A stretch of 64,000 nt of DNA. Origin: Candidatus Poribacteria bacterium. Lineage in GTDB: Bacteria > Poribacteria > WGA-4E > WGA-3G. Both the position numbers and the translations under genes were made by a program. The notes beneath the pieces are model-generated. The model was not told the origin of the DNA, did no database searches, and saw only the letters and a program-made list of their open reading frames with translations. Below, one piece after another: positions 15,222 to 24,297 of this stretch (its first letter is position 1; every line of letters starts with the position of its first letter). The stretch is taken from NCBI GenBank assembly GCA_022826805.1, contig JAJDUH010000041.1:1-64000 (forward strand), read 5' to 3'.

Positions 15222-16835
15222 ATGACGAAAACGAAAATCGCTGACCTTAGCGACCTGAATGATCGCGAACCAGTTTATGCCCTTGTTGCCAACGTTGATC
15301 TTGTCGTTATTCGATATGACGACCAAATTTCTGTGCTCTATGGACGCTGCCATCACCGTGGTGCATTGCTTGCAGACGGTTACATTGAGGGCGAGAATCT
15401 GATATGCGGCGTTCATTACTGGGATTATCGCTACGATACCGGTATCAGCGAATATCATAACACAGAGCGCCTCGCCAAATTTACGGCGTGGATAGAAAAT
15501 GATGCCGTCTACGTCGACAAAGACGAAATTCGAGAGTGGGAACACCATAACCCACAACCTTACCATCGAGATGCATATCAGGGTACGTATCAAGACATCC
15601 ACGGCACATCGGAAGAATCTTACGTCTCTCAAATTCAGGAATTAGCAAGCCACGGACTGAGTAAAGTTGGACACCACGGTCAAACTGAAGCAATGGGGGT
15701 ACTGCGGGAGGATTTGCCGAATTGGGATGCCCTTCAGTTTGTGGTGGCGCAGCTTCACAAAACTCCATGCCTTGATGATGAACCGGTTGGAACTGAGTTG
15801 GTTGTCGGTCCACGGGCGAAAAAACCGCTGAAATTGAAAATTCCGATTTTTGTCTCCGATATGAGTTTCGGTGCCTTGTCAGCTGAAGCGAAGATCGCAT
15901 TGGCGAAGGGAGCAGAGATGGATGGGACAGGCATCTGCTCGGGCGAAGGCGGGATGCTATTGGCGGAAGCGGAGTCAAACAGTCGCTACTTTTATGAACT
16001 CGCTTCAGCGCGTTTTGGGTTCTCTTATGATAAACTGGAACACGCCCAAGCATTCCACTTCAAGGGTGGACAAGGGGCCAAAACAGGAACAGGCGGACAC
16101 CTCCCCGGTAACAAGGTAACGGAGGAGATCGCAGCGGTGCGTGGGCTACCTCCGGGAGAACCCGCTATTTCACCTGCACGATTTCCTAATTGGGAGACAC
16201 TCGACGACTTCGCAAAATTTGCGGAACTGGTACGGAAGGAGACCGGCGGCATCCCGATCGGGTTTAAACTCTCTGCACAACACATTGAGAAAGACATTGA
16301 AGCCGCACTTCACGTCGGTGTGGATTATATTATTCTCGACGGGAGAGGCGGGGGAACTGGGGCTGCACCGCTTCTATTTAGAGACAACATCTCGGTACCA
16401 ACGATGCCCGCCTTGGCGCGTGCCAGAAAATACCTTGATGAGACGGGAAACAGCGATGTCACGCTTATTATTACCGGCGGTTTGAGAACTCCCGCAGATT
16501 TTGCGAAGGCAATGGCACTCGGCGCAGACGGGGTTGCAATTGCAAATTCAGCGATGCAGGCGATCGGTTGTATCGGGATGCGCGCCTGTCATACAAATAA
16601 CTGCCCCGTCGGTATTGCGACACAAAAAGAACATCTACGTTCGCGTCTACAGGTACAGGTTGCTGCACAACGCCTGAATCGGTTTCTCGGTGCGTCTGTT
16701 TCTCTCATGCAGGTATTGGCACGTGCCTGTGGACATACTCATCTAAGTCAGTTTAACGCTGATGACTTGACAACTTCGGTACGCGATATTGCGTATTTAA
16801 CAGGTGTTAAATATGCCGGGGTTGTGCCGTTGTAA
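15222..16835 (+). CDS. Rieske [2Fe-2S] - FMN-dependent glutamate synthase-like fusion
   Basis: 537 residues. Residues 1-105 are a Rieske ferredoxin domain with the cluster ligands C43-x-H45 and C62-x-x-H65 (GRCHHRG and ICGVHYWDY). Residues 150-537 are the FMN-binding synthase domain of GltB: PIFVSDMSFGALSAEAKIAL, FHFKGGQGAKTGTGGHLPG, LDGRGGGTGAAP, and CIGMRACHTNNCPVG for the 3Fe-4S cluster. There is no glutaminase domain, so it is not ordinary GOGAT; stand-alone GltB2-type proteins have mostly unknown amino-acid or amine oxidation roles. The Rieske domain could pass electrons between the FMN/3Fe-4S centre and the diheme cytochrome gene just upstream. Confidence 0.88.
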   Translation: MTKTKIADLSDLNDREPVYALVANVDLVVIRYDDQISVLYGRCHHRGALLADGYIEGENLICGVHYWDYRYDTGISEYHNTERLAKFTAWIENDAVYVDKDEIREWEHHNPQPYHRDAYQGTYQDIHGTSEESYVSQIQELASHGLSKVGHHGQTEAMGVLREDLPNWDALQFVVAQLHKTPCLDDEPVGTELVVGPRAKKPLKLKIPIFVSDMSFGALSAEAKIALAKGAEMDGTGICSGEGGMLLAEAESNSRYFYELASARFGFSYDKLEHAQAFHFKGGQGAKTGTGGHLPGNKVTEEIAAVRGLPPGEPAISPARFPNWETLDDFAKFAELVRKETGGIPIGFKLSAQHIEKDIEAALHVGVDYIILDGRGGGTGAAPLLFRDNISVPTMPALARARKYLDETGNSDVTLIITGGLRTPADFAKAMALGADGVAIANSAMQAIGCIGMRACHTNNCPVGIATQKEHLRSRLQVQVAAQRLNRFLGASVSLMQVLARACGHTHLSQFNADDLTTSVRDIAYLTGVKYAGVVPL

Positions 16836-16895
16836 ATGCTGGCAGGGGATAAGCAGGCACGGTTAAGAAACCACGCCTGCCGAAAAGAGAGTGGA

Positions 16896-17723
16896 TTATA
16901 ATCGAATCTGTTTGAAGGCCTCGATTTGTGCGGTAATGGCACGCTCCGTTGGGAGACGTTCTGCACTTGAGGCACCGTAGAAGCCGACAACACCCTCGGT
17001 ATTTTCCAAAACGTATGTCGCATCTTCCGGTTCAGCGATGGGACCCCCGTGACAAATAACAAGAATCTCCGGATTGACCCCTTTCGCTGCATCGTGGATG
17101 GCTTGCACCCGTTCAGCGGCGTCCTCGAGTGTGAGAGCGGTTTGCGCACCGATAGAACCTTTTGTTGTTAATCCCATGTGTGCGACGAGAATATCTGCCC
17201 CCGCATCTGCCATCTGTTCCGCTTCGGTTTCGTTGAAGGCGTAAGGTGTGGTGAGCATACCCATCTGACTCGCTGTCCGGATCATCTCCACTTCAGGTCC
17301 ATATCCCATATCGGTCTCCTCAAGCAGTTGACGAAATGTTCCATCAATCAGACCCACCGTTGGGAAGTTCTGAACCCCGGAGAAGCCAACAGCGTCTACC
17401 TGTTTTAAGAAGACATCCATCAAACGAAACGGGTCAGTTCCACAGACCCCGGCAAGAACTGGCGTATCGGGAACAACGGGGAGCACTTCGCTTGCCATCT
17501 CAATAACAATCTGGTTCGCGTCGCCATAAGGCATCATACCCGCGAGTGAACCTCTGCCTGCCATTCTGAATCTGCCGGAGTTATAGATAATAATCAGGTC
17601 GATACCACCGGCAGCCTCACATTTAGCGGAGATACCTGTTCCGGCACCTGCCCCAATGATAGGTTTACCTGCGTCGATGTTGCTGCGCAGTTGTGCTAAA
17701 ATTTCTTCGCGTCCGAATTTCAT
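16896..17723 (-). CDS. Phosphoenolpyruvate hydrolase-like TIM-barrel protein
   Basis: 275 residues fitting the PEP_hydrolase family: [19 protein letters not shown], then [75 protein letters not shown] and [16 protein letters not shown]. Family members form a TIM barrel and are usually found near Tm-1/UPF0261-type proteins; the biological reaction is uncertain. It is a single-gene unit, convergent with the glutamate synthase fusion and divergent from the dockerin-bearing protein. A TATAAT at 17777-17772 could be its -10 box, but the -35 is poor. Confidence 0.85.
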   Translation of the reverse strand: MKFGREEILAQLRSNIDAGKPIIGAGAGTGISAKCEAAGGIDLIIIYNSGRFRMAGRGSLAGMMPYGDANQIVIEMASEVLPVVPDTPVLAGVCGTDPFRLMDVFLKQVDAVGFSGVQNFPTVGLIDGTFRQLLEETDMGYGPEVEMIRTASQMGMLTTPYAFNETEAEQMADAGADILVAHMGLTTKGSIGAQTALTLEDAAERVQAIHDAAKGVNPEILVICHGGPIAEPEDATYVLENTEGVVGFYGASSAERLPTERAITAQIEAFKQIRL

Positions 17724-17854
17724 TAGTAGTCAATTCCTTGTGTATCATGGTTGAATGTAATATACTATACGATTATAGCAGAATATTGGGTTTTGTGTAA
17801 TATTTTAAACTTTCTTCGTTTTCCGTAAGGAAATGCCTTTAGGAAGGAACACTC

Positions 17855-19024
17855 ATGAATCCCCAGCGTTTTTGGCACAGTTTACAAATCATAGAATATA
17901 AACTACCCACAAGATGCGTTTTAGTAGGCATTTTTGTTCTGTTTACAGGGATCTTTTGCTTTTCTACGGAGGCTTATATAGAAGGTCCTTGGCTGTGGAT
18001 GATTGCCAGTGGAGCAGATATAGATAACGATCAGTTGGCTGTTGCGAGTGACGGAAAGGTTACTGAAAACCTCGTTGCTGCGTATGGGGTAAACGAGGGG
18101 GATGCCATGGGACACTTGCGGTGGACACGCGGGCGGATACTTCCTACAGTCACTTGCATACTCCAATGGTGCTATTCCAACAACGTGACCGATGTTGTCA
18201 CTAAGATTGGTTTGAACAGAAATAAATGGATAGATAACCATTCGGCGTATGCCTTGATTAACATCCGTTCACCGCGCGAGCAGCGGAATGTTTTAATGGG
18301 TGTAGGCAGCGATGATTCTGTAAAAATCTGGCTCAATGGGGAAGTTGTTCACGTCAATCAGGTAAACAGAAGGACTAAAGGCATTCAAGATCGGTTCCGC
18401 GTCAATCTGAAAACTGGAACGAACTTTCTGCTTGTTAAGGTGACCGATGTTTTCTGGAATTGGGGAATGTTTTTTGACATCTATCTGGATGCGGAGGACT
18501 ATACTGCAACACTTCCTACCCGGATTCAACAGGTTTCTCTTGCTCAGCATATATTTGAAAAATATAGAACAATACTTCAACAATCCGATATCCAAAGAGT
18601 CCTGCCTACTGTCCTCGACAGGTTCCAGGATCCAGAGGTTCAACAATTCCTAACGCCATTTACGATAGAAACCGTTGTTAAAAATCCAGATCTGCTCAGC
18701 GGATTTGGCGTAAGTGAAGATACCATAACATTTGTCAAAGGGAGTGCCAGTATCAGAACCATGTTCAACGATCCAGATTTTCAAACGCTGCTGCAAAATC
18801 CTGATGCTTTTTCAGAATTCTCGATGCTTGTTACCGAATCGGCACCCGAACGATTGGCAAACCCTGCAGATGTTGACAACAACGGCAGGGTAAACGTTCA
18901 AGACCTCACGTTTGTTGCGACACATTTAGGAGAGGTCGGACAGAGTCCTGCAGATGTCAATAGCGACGGGATTGTTGATATTCGTGATCTCGTCTTGGTA
19001 GCGAATGCAATGCAAGAGGTATAA
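17855..19024 (+). CDS. Secreted protein with dockerin-like EF-hand repeats
   Basis: 389 residues. A signal peptide (about 20-42, RCVLVGIFVLFTGIFCFSTEAY) is followed by a beta domain (SDDSVKIWLNGEVVHVNQVN and NLKTGTNFLLVKVTDVFWNW) like the PA14/carbohydrate-sensing modules in Planctomycete and Poribacteria proteins. The C-terminus has two calcium-binding dockerin type I-like repeats, DVDNNGRVNVQDLTFVATHL and DVNSDGIVDIRDLVLVANAM. No cohesin was seen in the window. GGAAGGAAC precedes the ATG. Role unknown; a surface assembly or matrix protein is likely. Confidence 0.82.
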   Translation: MNPQRFWHSLQIIEYKLPTRCVLVGIFVLFTGIFCFSTEAYIEGPWLWMIASGADIDNDQLAVASDGKVTENLVAAYGVNEGDAMGHLRWTRGRILPTVTCILQWCYSNNVTDVVTKIGLNRNKWIDNHSAYALINIRSPREQRNVLMGVGSDDSVKIWLNGEVVHVNQVNRRTKGIQDRFRVNLKTGTNFLLVKVTDVFWNWGMFFDIYLDAEDYTATLPTRIQQVSLAQHIFEKYRTILQQSDIQRVLPTVLDRFQDPEVQQFLTPFTIETVVKNPDLLSGFGVSEDTITFVKGSASIRTMFNDPDFQTLLQNPDAFSEFSMLVTESAPERLANPADVDNNGRVNVQDLTFVATHLGEVGQSPADVNSDGIVDIRDLVLVANAMQEV

Positions 19025-19073
19025 GTAATTCTAAAATCTACCATAAATACCCTTGACTGTGTGTTTGAATTAT

Positions 19074-19102
19074 TTGACATCTTACATAAGATTCGGTATA
19101 CT
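19074..19102 (+). promoter_or_regulatory. Sigma-70-type promoter of the protease gene
   Basis: TTGACA at 19074-19079, 17 bases, TATACT at 19097-19102. The expected start of transcription near 19109 leaves a leader of about 38 bases to the TTG start codon at 19147. Confidence 0.75.
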
Positions 19103-19146
19103 ATGGGCAAAATTTCACGTAATCTCCAGATCAGAAAGGAAAAAAA

Positions 19147-20910
19147 TTGTATAAGAAACTTCTTTTCTTCGCTTTCGTAACGGCAATCCTAACTTTAGCA
19201 CAATTCGCAGCAGCGGACTACACCCTTATCAACGGCACGCCGGAGACTGTATGGGCAGCATACTCCAGATGGCTACCTGCTAACGGCAATTGGCCGGCGG
19301 GCTGGCGAACACAAGGTTGGTATAAAATTGAGCCCGGCCAGGATAAAGTTTTGAAAGTTCCACAGCATGAGGATTGGGTATATATCCGAGTAATAAACAC
19401 CAATGGTGAAGTTAAACCGCCCGACCATGCAACGGGCCCTTATCCATTTTGGATACATCGGTCAAAGCCATTTACGACTGTAGAAACAAATGACGGTGCT
19501 CTTTTAAAGAGCAATCTTGGCAGATTGAGTTTAGAGACATCTGAGTTTTATCAATACCGTAATGGAGGTTCACACACGATTGTTCAAGATCTTCCCGCAC
19601 GCCAAATCTATAATCAGGCGATTAATTCTGTGATATGGATACACACAGGGGATGGTCTTGGGAGCGGTGTTTTGATTGATAAACAACGCCGACTTGCTGT
19701 CACCAATGAACATGTCACAGCCGCTGCTGAAACTGTAGGTGTGGTTTTTCCGTATAGACATAACGGACAAATACAGCGGAACAGAGATTTCTATTTGGAG
19801 GACAATTTTGAACATCTCTATAACATGGGTTACATTACTGAGGCACAAGTTATTGCAAAAAATGTTAGAAACGACTTAGCAATAATTCGACTTAACCGAT
19901 TGCCTCTGACAGCCTACGAAATTAAACACGACTTCAACAGGAACGTTGAGGATAGCATGAGGCAGGGCGATAAGGTTCACATCTTAGGAAATCCTGATAA
20001 CCGATTATGGAATTGGACCACGGGAGATTTTACACAACCTAAGGGAGCTTGCTTACCAAGTGGAGGTGCTTGCTTAGTTCTAGAAAGCGATATACATGGG
20101 GGCAATAGTGGAGGACCGGTACTTAACGGCCAAGGTATGCTTGTAGGTATCATTACCGCGACAGATAATGAAACTGCAGGATTCGCAGCTCCTTCAAGAA
20201 ACATAAGAGACTTGCTGAATACTCTTCCCGCTAATTTGGGTACCATGCCGCCTCCCCAACGGACATACCCGAAACGGGTATTCAAGATTAGAAACAACAC
20301 TGGGGTTACTGTGCCTTATGAAATTAAGTGGTCAAGTACCAATGATTGGCAACCAAATTCGCTTGAGACAGGTTTTATCAGGACGCATCCGTCGAGCGGA
20401 CAGAATATTCCTTCAGATTATCCTCAGATCCGATTTGATCATATTGCCGGTGACCAACAGGTAACTTACCGTACTTACAAATTAGACACCGCGCTATTTC
20501 GAGAGGGAAACAACAATCATGTCCCTACTTACTTCTTTAGATACAACCGTTGGGGAGATAGACTGGATCTTGTCCGGGACATAAATGCAGCTCCTTCCCT
20601 GTCAAAGGCCGTTCCAAAAGAGACAGAGCTCCTATCTAACTACCCAAATCCGTTCAACCCTGAAACATGGATCCCCTATCAACTCTCCAAATCTGCTGAG
20701 GTTACAGTGAATATCCACGCAGCCGACGGACGCTTAATTCGCACCTTGGCATTAGGACATCAACCCGCAGGTGTCTATCAAAGTAAAAGCCGTGCTGCGT
20801 ATTGGGATGGTAAAAATAAAGTCGGGGAACCCGTCGCGAGTGGTGTCTATTTCTATACACTCAAAGCCGGTGATTTCACTGCAACGCGGAAGATGTTGAT
20901 ACGGAAGTAG
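19147..20910 (+). CDS. Secreted trypsin-like serine protease with C-terminal sorting domain
   Basis: 587 residues starting with TTG (AGAAAGGA upstream). Signal peptide 1-23, then a DUF1036-like beta domain (YTLINGTPETVWAAYSRWLP, GWYKIEPGQDKVLKVP), then an S1-type protease: His in LAVTNEHVTAAAE, Asp in RNDLAIIRLNR, Ser in GGNSGGPVLNGQG. After a second beta domain, the last 85 residues form the FlgD-like/T9SS-type sorting domain NYPNPFNPETWIPYQLSKSA to GVYFYTLKAGDFTATRKML. The same C-terminus is on the sulfatase at 54302. A surface or extracellular protease is expected. Confidence 0.88.
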   Translation: MYKKLLFFAFVTAILTLAQFAAADYTLINGTPETVWAAYSRWLPANGNWPAGWRTQGWYKIEPGQDKVLKVPQHEDWVYIRVINTNGEVKPPDHATGPYPFWIHRSKPFTTVETNDGALLKSNLGRLSLETSEFYQYRNGGSHTIVQDLPARQIYNQAINSVIWIHTGDGLGSGVLIDKQRRLAVTNEHVTAAAETVGVVFPYRHNGQIQRNRDFYLEDNFEHLYNMGYITEAQVIAKNVRNDLAIIRLNRLPLTAYEIKHDFNRNVEDSMRQGDKVHILGNPDNRLWNWTTGDFTQPKGACLPSGGACLVLESDIHGGNSGGPVLNGQGMLVGIITATDNETAGFAAPSRNIRDLLNTLPANLGTMPPPQRTYPKRVFKIRNNTGVTVPYEIKWSSTNDWQPNSLETGFIRTHPSSGQNIPSDYPQIRFDHIAGDQQVTYRTYKLDTALFREGNNNHVPTYFFRYNRWGDRLDLVRDINAAPSLSKAVPKETELLSNYPNPFNPETWIPYQLSKSAEVTVNIHAADGRLIRTLALGHQPAGVYQSKSRAAYWDGKNKVGEPVASGVYFYTLKAGDFTATRKMLIRK

Positions 20911-20944
20911 TGATTGGTTGTTGGTTGTCGATTATCAAACATAT

Positions 20945-20976
20945 TGTAGGGCGGGATCCCTGTGCACACCCCTACA
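20945..20976. repeat. Intergenic palindrome after the protease gene
   Basis: TGTAGGG (20945-20951) pairs with CCCTACA (20970-20976) around 18 bases that contain a GGGATCCC palindrome. It is preceded by degenerate heptamer repeats at 20913-20935. There is no T-run, so it is more likely a repeat element than a terminator. Confidence 0.5.
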
Positions 20977-21010
20977 TTACCCCTGAATTACTTAGGAGGG
21001 ACCATCTAAA

Positions 21011-21241
21011 ATGAAAAATACCGAACTTACCAACACCGAGGAAATTAGCGAAGTCGTTAAGGAAGTTCGCGAAATGCGTCAGAAGCTCCTTACGGAATTT
21101 GGGAATGATCGAAGCCGATTGTACGCACACTTCCGAGAAGTTGAAGAAGAATTACGGAAGTCAGGGAAGTACAAGTTTGCTGATCCTCCTGAAGAGAAAC
21201 CGAAACCTACAGCATCAACTCACGGTGAAGCCGCGGATTAA
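21011..21241 (+). CDS. Small charged coiled-coil protein, unknown
   Basis: 76 residues, MKNTELTNTEEISEVVKEV then a helical stretch rich in Glu, Lys and Arg (REMRQKLLTEFGNDRSRLYA) and a Pro/Lys tail. It has a strong AGGAGG site 9 bases before the ATG, which supports a real gene. The middle resembles short helical proteins of Cyanobacteria and Planctomycetes that often sit beside toxin genes, but no toxin partner is next to it. Function unknown. Confidence 0.7.
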   Translation: MKNTELTNTEEISEVVKEVREMRQKLLTEFGNDRSRLYAHFREVEEELRKSGKYKFADPPEEKPKPTASTHGEAAD

Positions 21242-21258
21242 GGAAACCGCAAAGTCAA

Positions 21259-22434
21259 TCAACGCCGCGCATGCTGCGATTCCGTAGGCGCCCTGTATTT
21301 AACATCAAGATGTGGCGTCTCTAAACGGACATGCCCCTGAATGCGTGAGGTCAAACAACTCTCCAATGCCCCGCTCACTATCAATGTCCGCTCCGCCGGG
21401 TACGGTGCGATACCCGTTTCAAAAAGTTCTTCAATCTTGGCGATAAGACACGCAGAATAGGTGACATTCGGAGTTGGTGTTAGAAAAAACTGTGTTGACA
21501 CCGGCACCTGTTCGTCCTTCAGTTGTGCAGCGAAGCAGTAATCTCGCACAGCACCGTTAAGCATCAGCAAGGTCGCCCGCAAGCCGTCGTTATATTCAAT
21601 GAAATAGACAGATGGGTTCTCGACAAGTCGCTGAAGTTCACCAGTGCCAAGCAAATCCTGCGTTCTACCATCTTCAACCGTCAAGCCGCACGGTGTATCA
21701 CTGCGAGAGAGCGCAGCTTCTAAAAGCGTATGCGACCAACGTCCTTCTTCGCCAGCTTGCCAAACGGCATCACCATCGATGAGTTGCACGGCAGCGACCC
21801 CCGTTTCGCCACCTTTTCGGCGTTCTATCATGCACTGCATCGCCTCCAAGGCATGATAATCCATCGGATCCGAACCGCCAACCCCTACCATGAGTGCCTC
21901 TTCTATTTCACACGCCAACGGCAGTTCGACATCTGGCAATCGCCATGTGACAGGTAACGATGAACCTGCCAAAACCCCAAAACCGAGACGATGTCCGTCG
22001 TCCACCATCTCTTTTGCTTTCTCGAAACTATAGGAGAGATGTTTGTCGTTATAGATAGGCACAGCACGACCGTCTGCCTCAAAAACTTTGACGCATTCCT
22101 TGAAAAATTCGTACCGTGGGTAAAGCACTTGGTTTTTCTCATTGTGTGGATAATCGCCGTGTTCCCCGATGAGAAGGACGGCATCTACAGCGAGTTCGTC
22201 GCTACCACAACGGAGGGCTTCAGCAATAGTAGGATAGACGGAGAAACCGAATTCTCTGGCACGGTCAAGGCTCTGATCACCTTCTGGTTTCTGATCGACA
22301 AACAGTGAGACGACCTTCATATTCGGACGATGCCATCTACCCTCGGTCGGGTAACCGACGAGAAACCGATCGGCGAAGTGCTGTGCATGTGATAGGTAAC
22401 GATAGATAGTAGCGATAACAGCAATCCGTTTCAT
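21259..22434 (-). CDS. Conserved protein of unknown function, paralogue of the next gene (b)
   Basis: 391 residues. Start MKRIAVIATIYRYLSHAQHF at 22434 is supported by GGAGGAC 8 bases upstream. Shared with the gene at 22439-23632: the opening IATIY-x3-SHAQH-x2-DRFL-x-GY, then AVDAVLLIGEHGDYPHNEK, LGFGVLAGSSLPVTWRLP, MVGVGGSDPMDYHALEAMQC and MIERRKGGETGV. The GEHGDYP and AGSSLP motifs look catalytic or ligand-binding. The opening beta strand suggests an alpha/beta fold with some likeness to Gfo/Idh proteins, without a clear GxGxxG. No signal peptide. No function is claimed. Confidence 0.78.
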   Translation of the reverse strand: MKRIAVIATIYRYLSHAQHFADRFLVGYPTEGRWHRPNMKVVSLFVDQKPEGDQSLDRAREFGFSVYPTIAEALRCGSDELAVDAVLLIGEHGDYPHNEKNQVLYPRYEFFKECVKVFEADGRAVPIYNDKHLSYSFEKAKEMVDDGHRLGFGVLAGSSLPVTWRLPDVELPLACEIEEALMVGVGGSDPMDYHALEAMQCMIERRKGGETGVAAVQLIDGDAVWQAGEEGRWSHTLLEAALSRSDTPCGLTVEDGRTQDLLGTGELQRLVENPSVYFIEYNDGLRATLLMLNGAVRDYCFAAQLKDEQVPVSTQFFLTPTPNVTYSACLIAKIEELFETGIAPYPAERTLIVSGALESCLTSRIQGHVRLETPHLDVKYRAPTESQHARR

Positions 22435-22438
22435 AGCT

Positions 22439-23632
22439 TCATGTCCTCCAGAAGGTTGATTTCTCAGTGGCTTGATATGCAATGTCTAAATGTGGTGTTT
22501 CCTGTTGTGTGCCTTCAGCAAAAAGGCTATCAACGCCTGCCGCAACCAGTCCTGTCGTCAATAAGGTACGTTCGACCGGATAAGTCGCCTCGCCTGTCAA
22601 AAACATCTTCTCGATATTGTTAACCAGCGGTGAGAAGAAATTTGCCAACGTCGTCCGCGCAGGCGGCATCGGAAGATACATCTGTGTTGAAAGAATTTCG
22701 TCGTCCGATCCGATGTAAGCAGCGAAGTTGAAGTCCTGGACCAATCCGTTCATCAGGATCATTGTAGATTTCAATCCATCGTTGTGCTCATATTGATAGG
22801 CTATCGGGTCTTGGACAATCTCCTTCAACTCGTCAAGATTTGGAAACGGATTGTTAAACCCAAGACGTGACGGCGTGAGCGTATGGCTCCGACAAAGAGC
22901 AGTTTCAAAGAGTTCACGAGACCAGCGTTCAGCGTGGTGTGCCTCCCAGAACGCATCGCCGCGATATGCCTGCAGCCATTTGACCCCGCTTTCACCGCCT
23001 TCTCGCCGTTCTACCATACACTGCAAGGTCTCCAGCGCGTGGAAATCGTAACTATCCACGCCACCGTAACCGACGCATACAGCTTCAGAGACCGATACCC
23101 CAAGCGGCATATCAATTGACGGAGTGCGCCACGTAACAGGGAGCGAAGATCCTGCCATAAATGCGAAGTCCATGTTTTGAGAGGTATCGTACATCTCGCG
23201 CGCCCACTCCCAGTTCCATGAGAGATGTTTGTCGTTAAATGCTGCCACACCGCGTCCGCTTTTTTCAAAAACCTCAGCCATCTGCTTGAAGTGTTCATAG
23301 CGCGGATAGAGGCGTTGTCCCTTTTCGTTGGTCGGGTATTCGCCGTGTTCGCCGACGAGTAAAACACCGTCAACAGCCAATTCCTCGCCGCCGAGGGTGA
23401 GTGCTTCCGCGATTGTCGGGTACCCTTTCACTGAGGGGAAACGCGCTAACCGTTCTCGGCTGAGGTCGTTGTCTTTAACCTGCTCGACGTAGAGAGAGAC
23501 CAAATCCATCGGTGGATAGTGGTGTCGGCTATTCCATCCGTAACCTTCCAAGAATCGGTCGACAATATGCTGCGCGTGCGAGTATTTGTGGTAAATCGTC
23601 GCAATCGCAGCGATTTTAGGGCGTTTTTCCAT
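22439..23632 (-). CDS. Conserved protein of unknown function, paralogue of the next gene (a)
   Basis: 397 residues. Opening MEKRPKIAAIATIYHKYSHA, later VDGVLLVGEHGEYPTNEKGQ, AFMAGSSLPVTWRTPSID, CVGYGGVDSYDFHALETLQ and MVERREGGESGVKWLQAYRG. It matches the downstream paralogue along its whole length with the same motif spacing. AAAGGAAA precedes the ATG. Only 4 bases separate it from the paralogue start, so the two are co-translated and could form a heteromer or be a recent functional split. The third gene of the run is the secreted Cys-rich protein at 23647. Confidence 0.78.
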   Translation of the reverse strand: MEKRPKIAAIATIYHKYSHAQHIVDRFLEGYGWNSRHHYPPMDLVSLYVEQVKDNDLSRERLARFPSVKGYPTIAEALTLGGEELAVDGVLLVGEHGEYPTNEKGQRLYPRYEHFKQMAEVFEKSGRGVAAFNDKHLSWNWEWAREMYDTSQNMDFAFMAGSSLPVTWRTPSIDMPLGVSVSEAVCVGYGGVDSYDFHALETLQCMVERREGGESGVKWLQAYRGDAFWEAHHAERWSRELFETALCRSHTLTPSRLGFNNPFPNLDELKEIVQDPIAYQYEHNDGLKSTMILMNGLVQDFNFAAYIGSDDEILSTQMYLPMPPARTTLANFFSPLVNNIEKMFLTGEATYPVERTLLTTGLVAAGVDSLFAEGTQQETPHLDIAYQATEKSTFWRT

Positions 23633-23646
23633 AATCGATTTCCTTT

Positions 23647-24141
23647 CTACGGCGATGGTATTGTTGAATCGACATTTAGCGGTTTCTCAATGAGCACGAC
23701 TGGTGCTTGGCAACAGTCGCAGTTCCCTGGTGCAACAAAGCGGATATAGCATGTATCGCAGTAGTAGTACAGCTCATGTACAACCCCGTCCTTGATAGAC
23801 GAAAACCGGGTTATCTCCAGCAATTGCGTATTGGGAAAGACGCGACCGTTAAAAATCATATCTTTCTCATGCAGTTGTTCATCAACGAAGATAGCTTCGG
23901 CTAACGATGTCCGCAGGAGGGTGTAGTATTTGCCGTCCTCTGTTTTGACACCGTAAAGATGATCATCGGTTTTGAAGCGTTCCACATTGTAGCGCGTATG
24001 CATCTCTTCCGCTAAGCATACGATATTACCTCGGAGTTTGACCTTTTCTGGCTTTGGAGCCTCGGTTGGAGGTGTGGCTCCGCTCATAAATAGTATTAAC
24101 ACAATAAAGAGAGGGGATAGTCGTCGAAAATTACGCATCAT
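23647..24141 (-). CDS. Secreted small protein with CxxC and CDCC motifs
   Basis: 164 residues. A signal peptide (about 6-24, RRLSPLFIVLILFMSGATPP) precedes a beta-rich domain that could be an OB-like fold (KVKLRGNIVCLAEEMHTRYN, YGVKTEDGKYYTLLRTSLAE, FNGRVFPNTQLLEITRF). The C-terminus holds YYYCDTCYIRFVAPGNCDCC, four Cys that could bind a metal or form disulfides. GGAAGGGAG precedes the ATG pair. It is the first gene of a run with the two paralogues downstream (14-base gap). Function unknown. Confidence 0.72.
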   Translation of the reverse strand: MMRNFRRLSPLFIVLILFMSGATPPTEAPKPEKVKLRGNIVCLAEEMHTRYNVERFKTDDHLYGVKTEDGKYYTLLRTSLAEAIFVDEQLHEKDMIFNGRVFPNTQLLEITRFSSIKDGVVHELYYYCDTCYIRFVAPGNCDCCQAPVVLIEKPLNVDSTIPSP

Positions 24142-24297
24142 TATTCTCCCTTCCTAATGATTACTTCTGGGCATTGCTTCATTGCATTCCCCAGTAATTT
24201 CTGGTAAAGTTAGTAACCTTTCATAACTTAAAGATAGTTCTCAACTTAGGCAGAGACCGTTGTGGAACGTAGTGGAACAACGTCCATATTCAATAGT

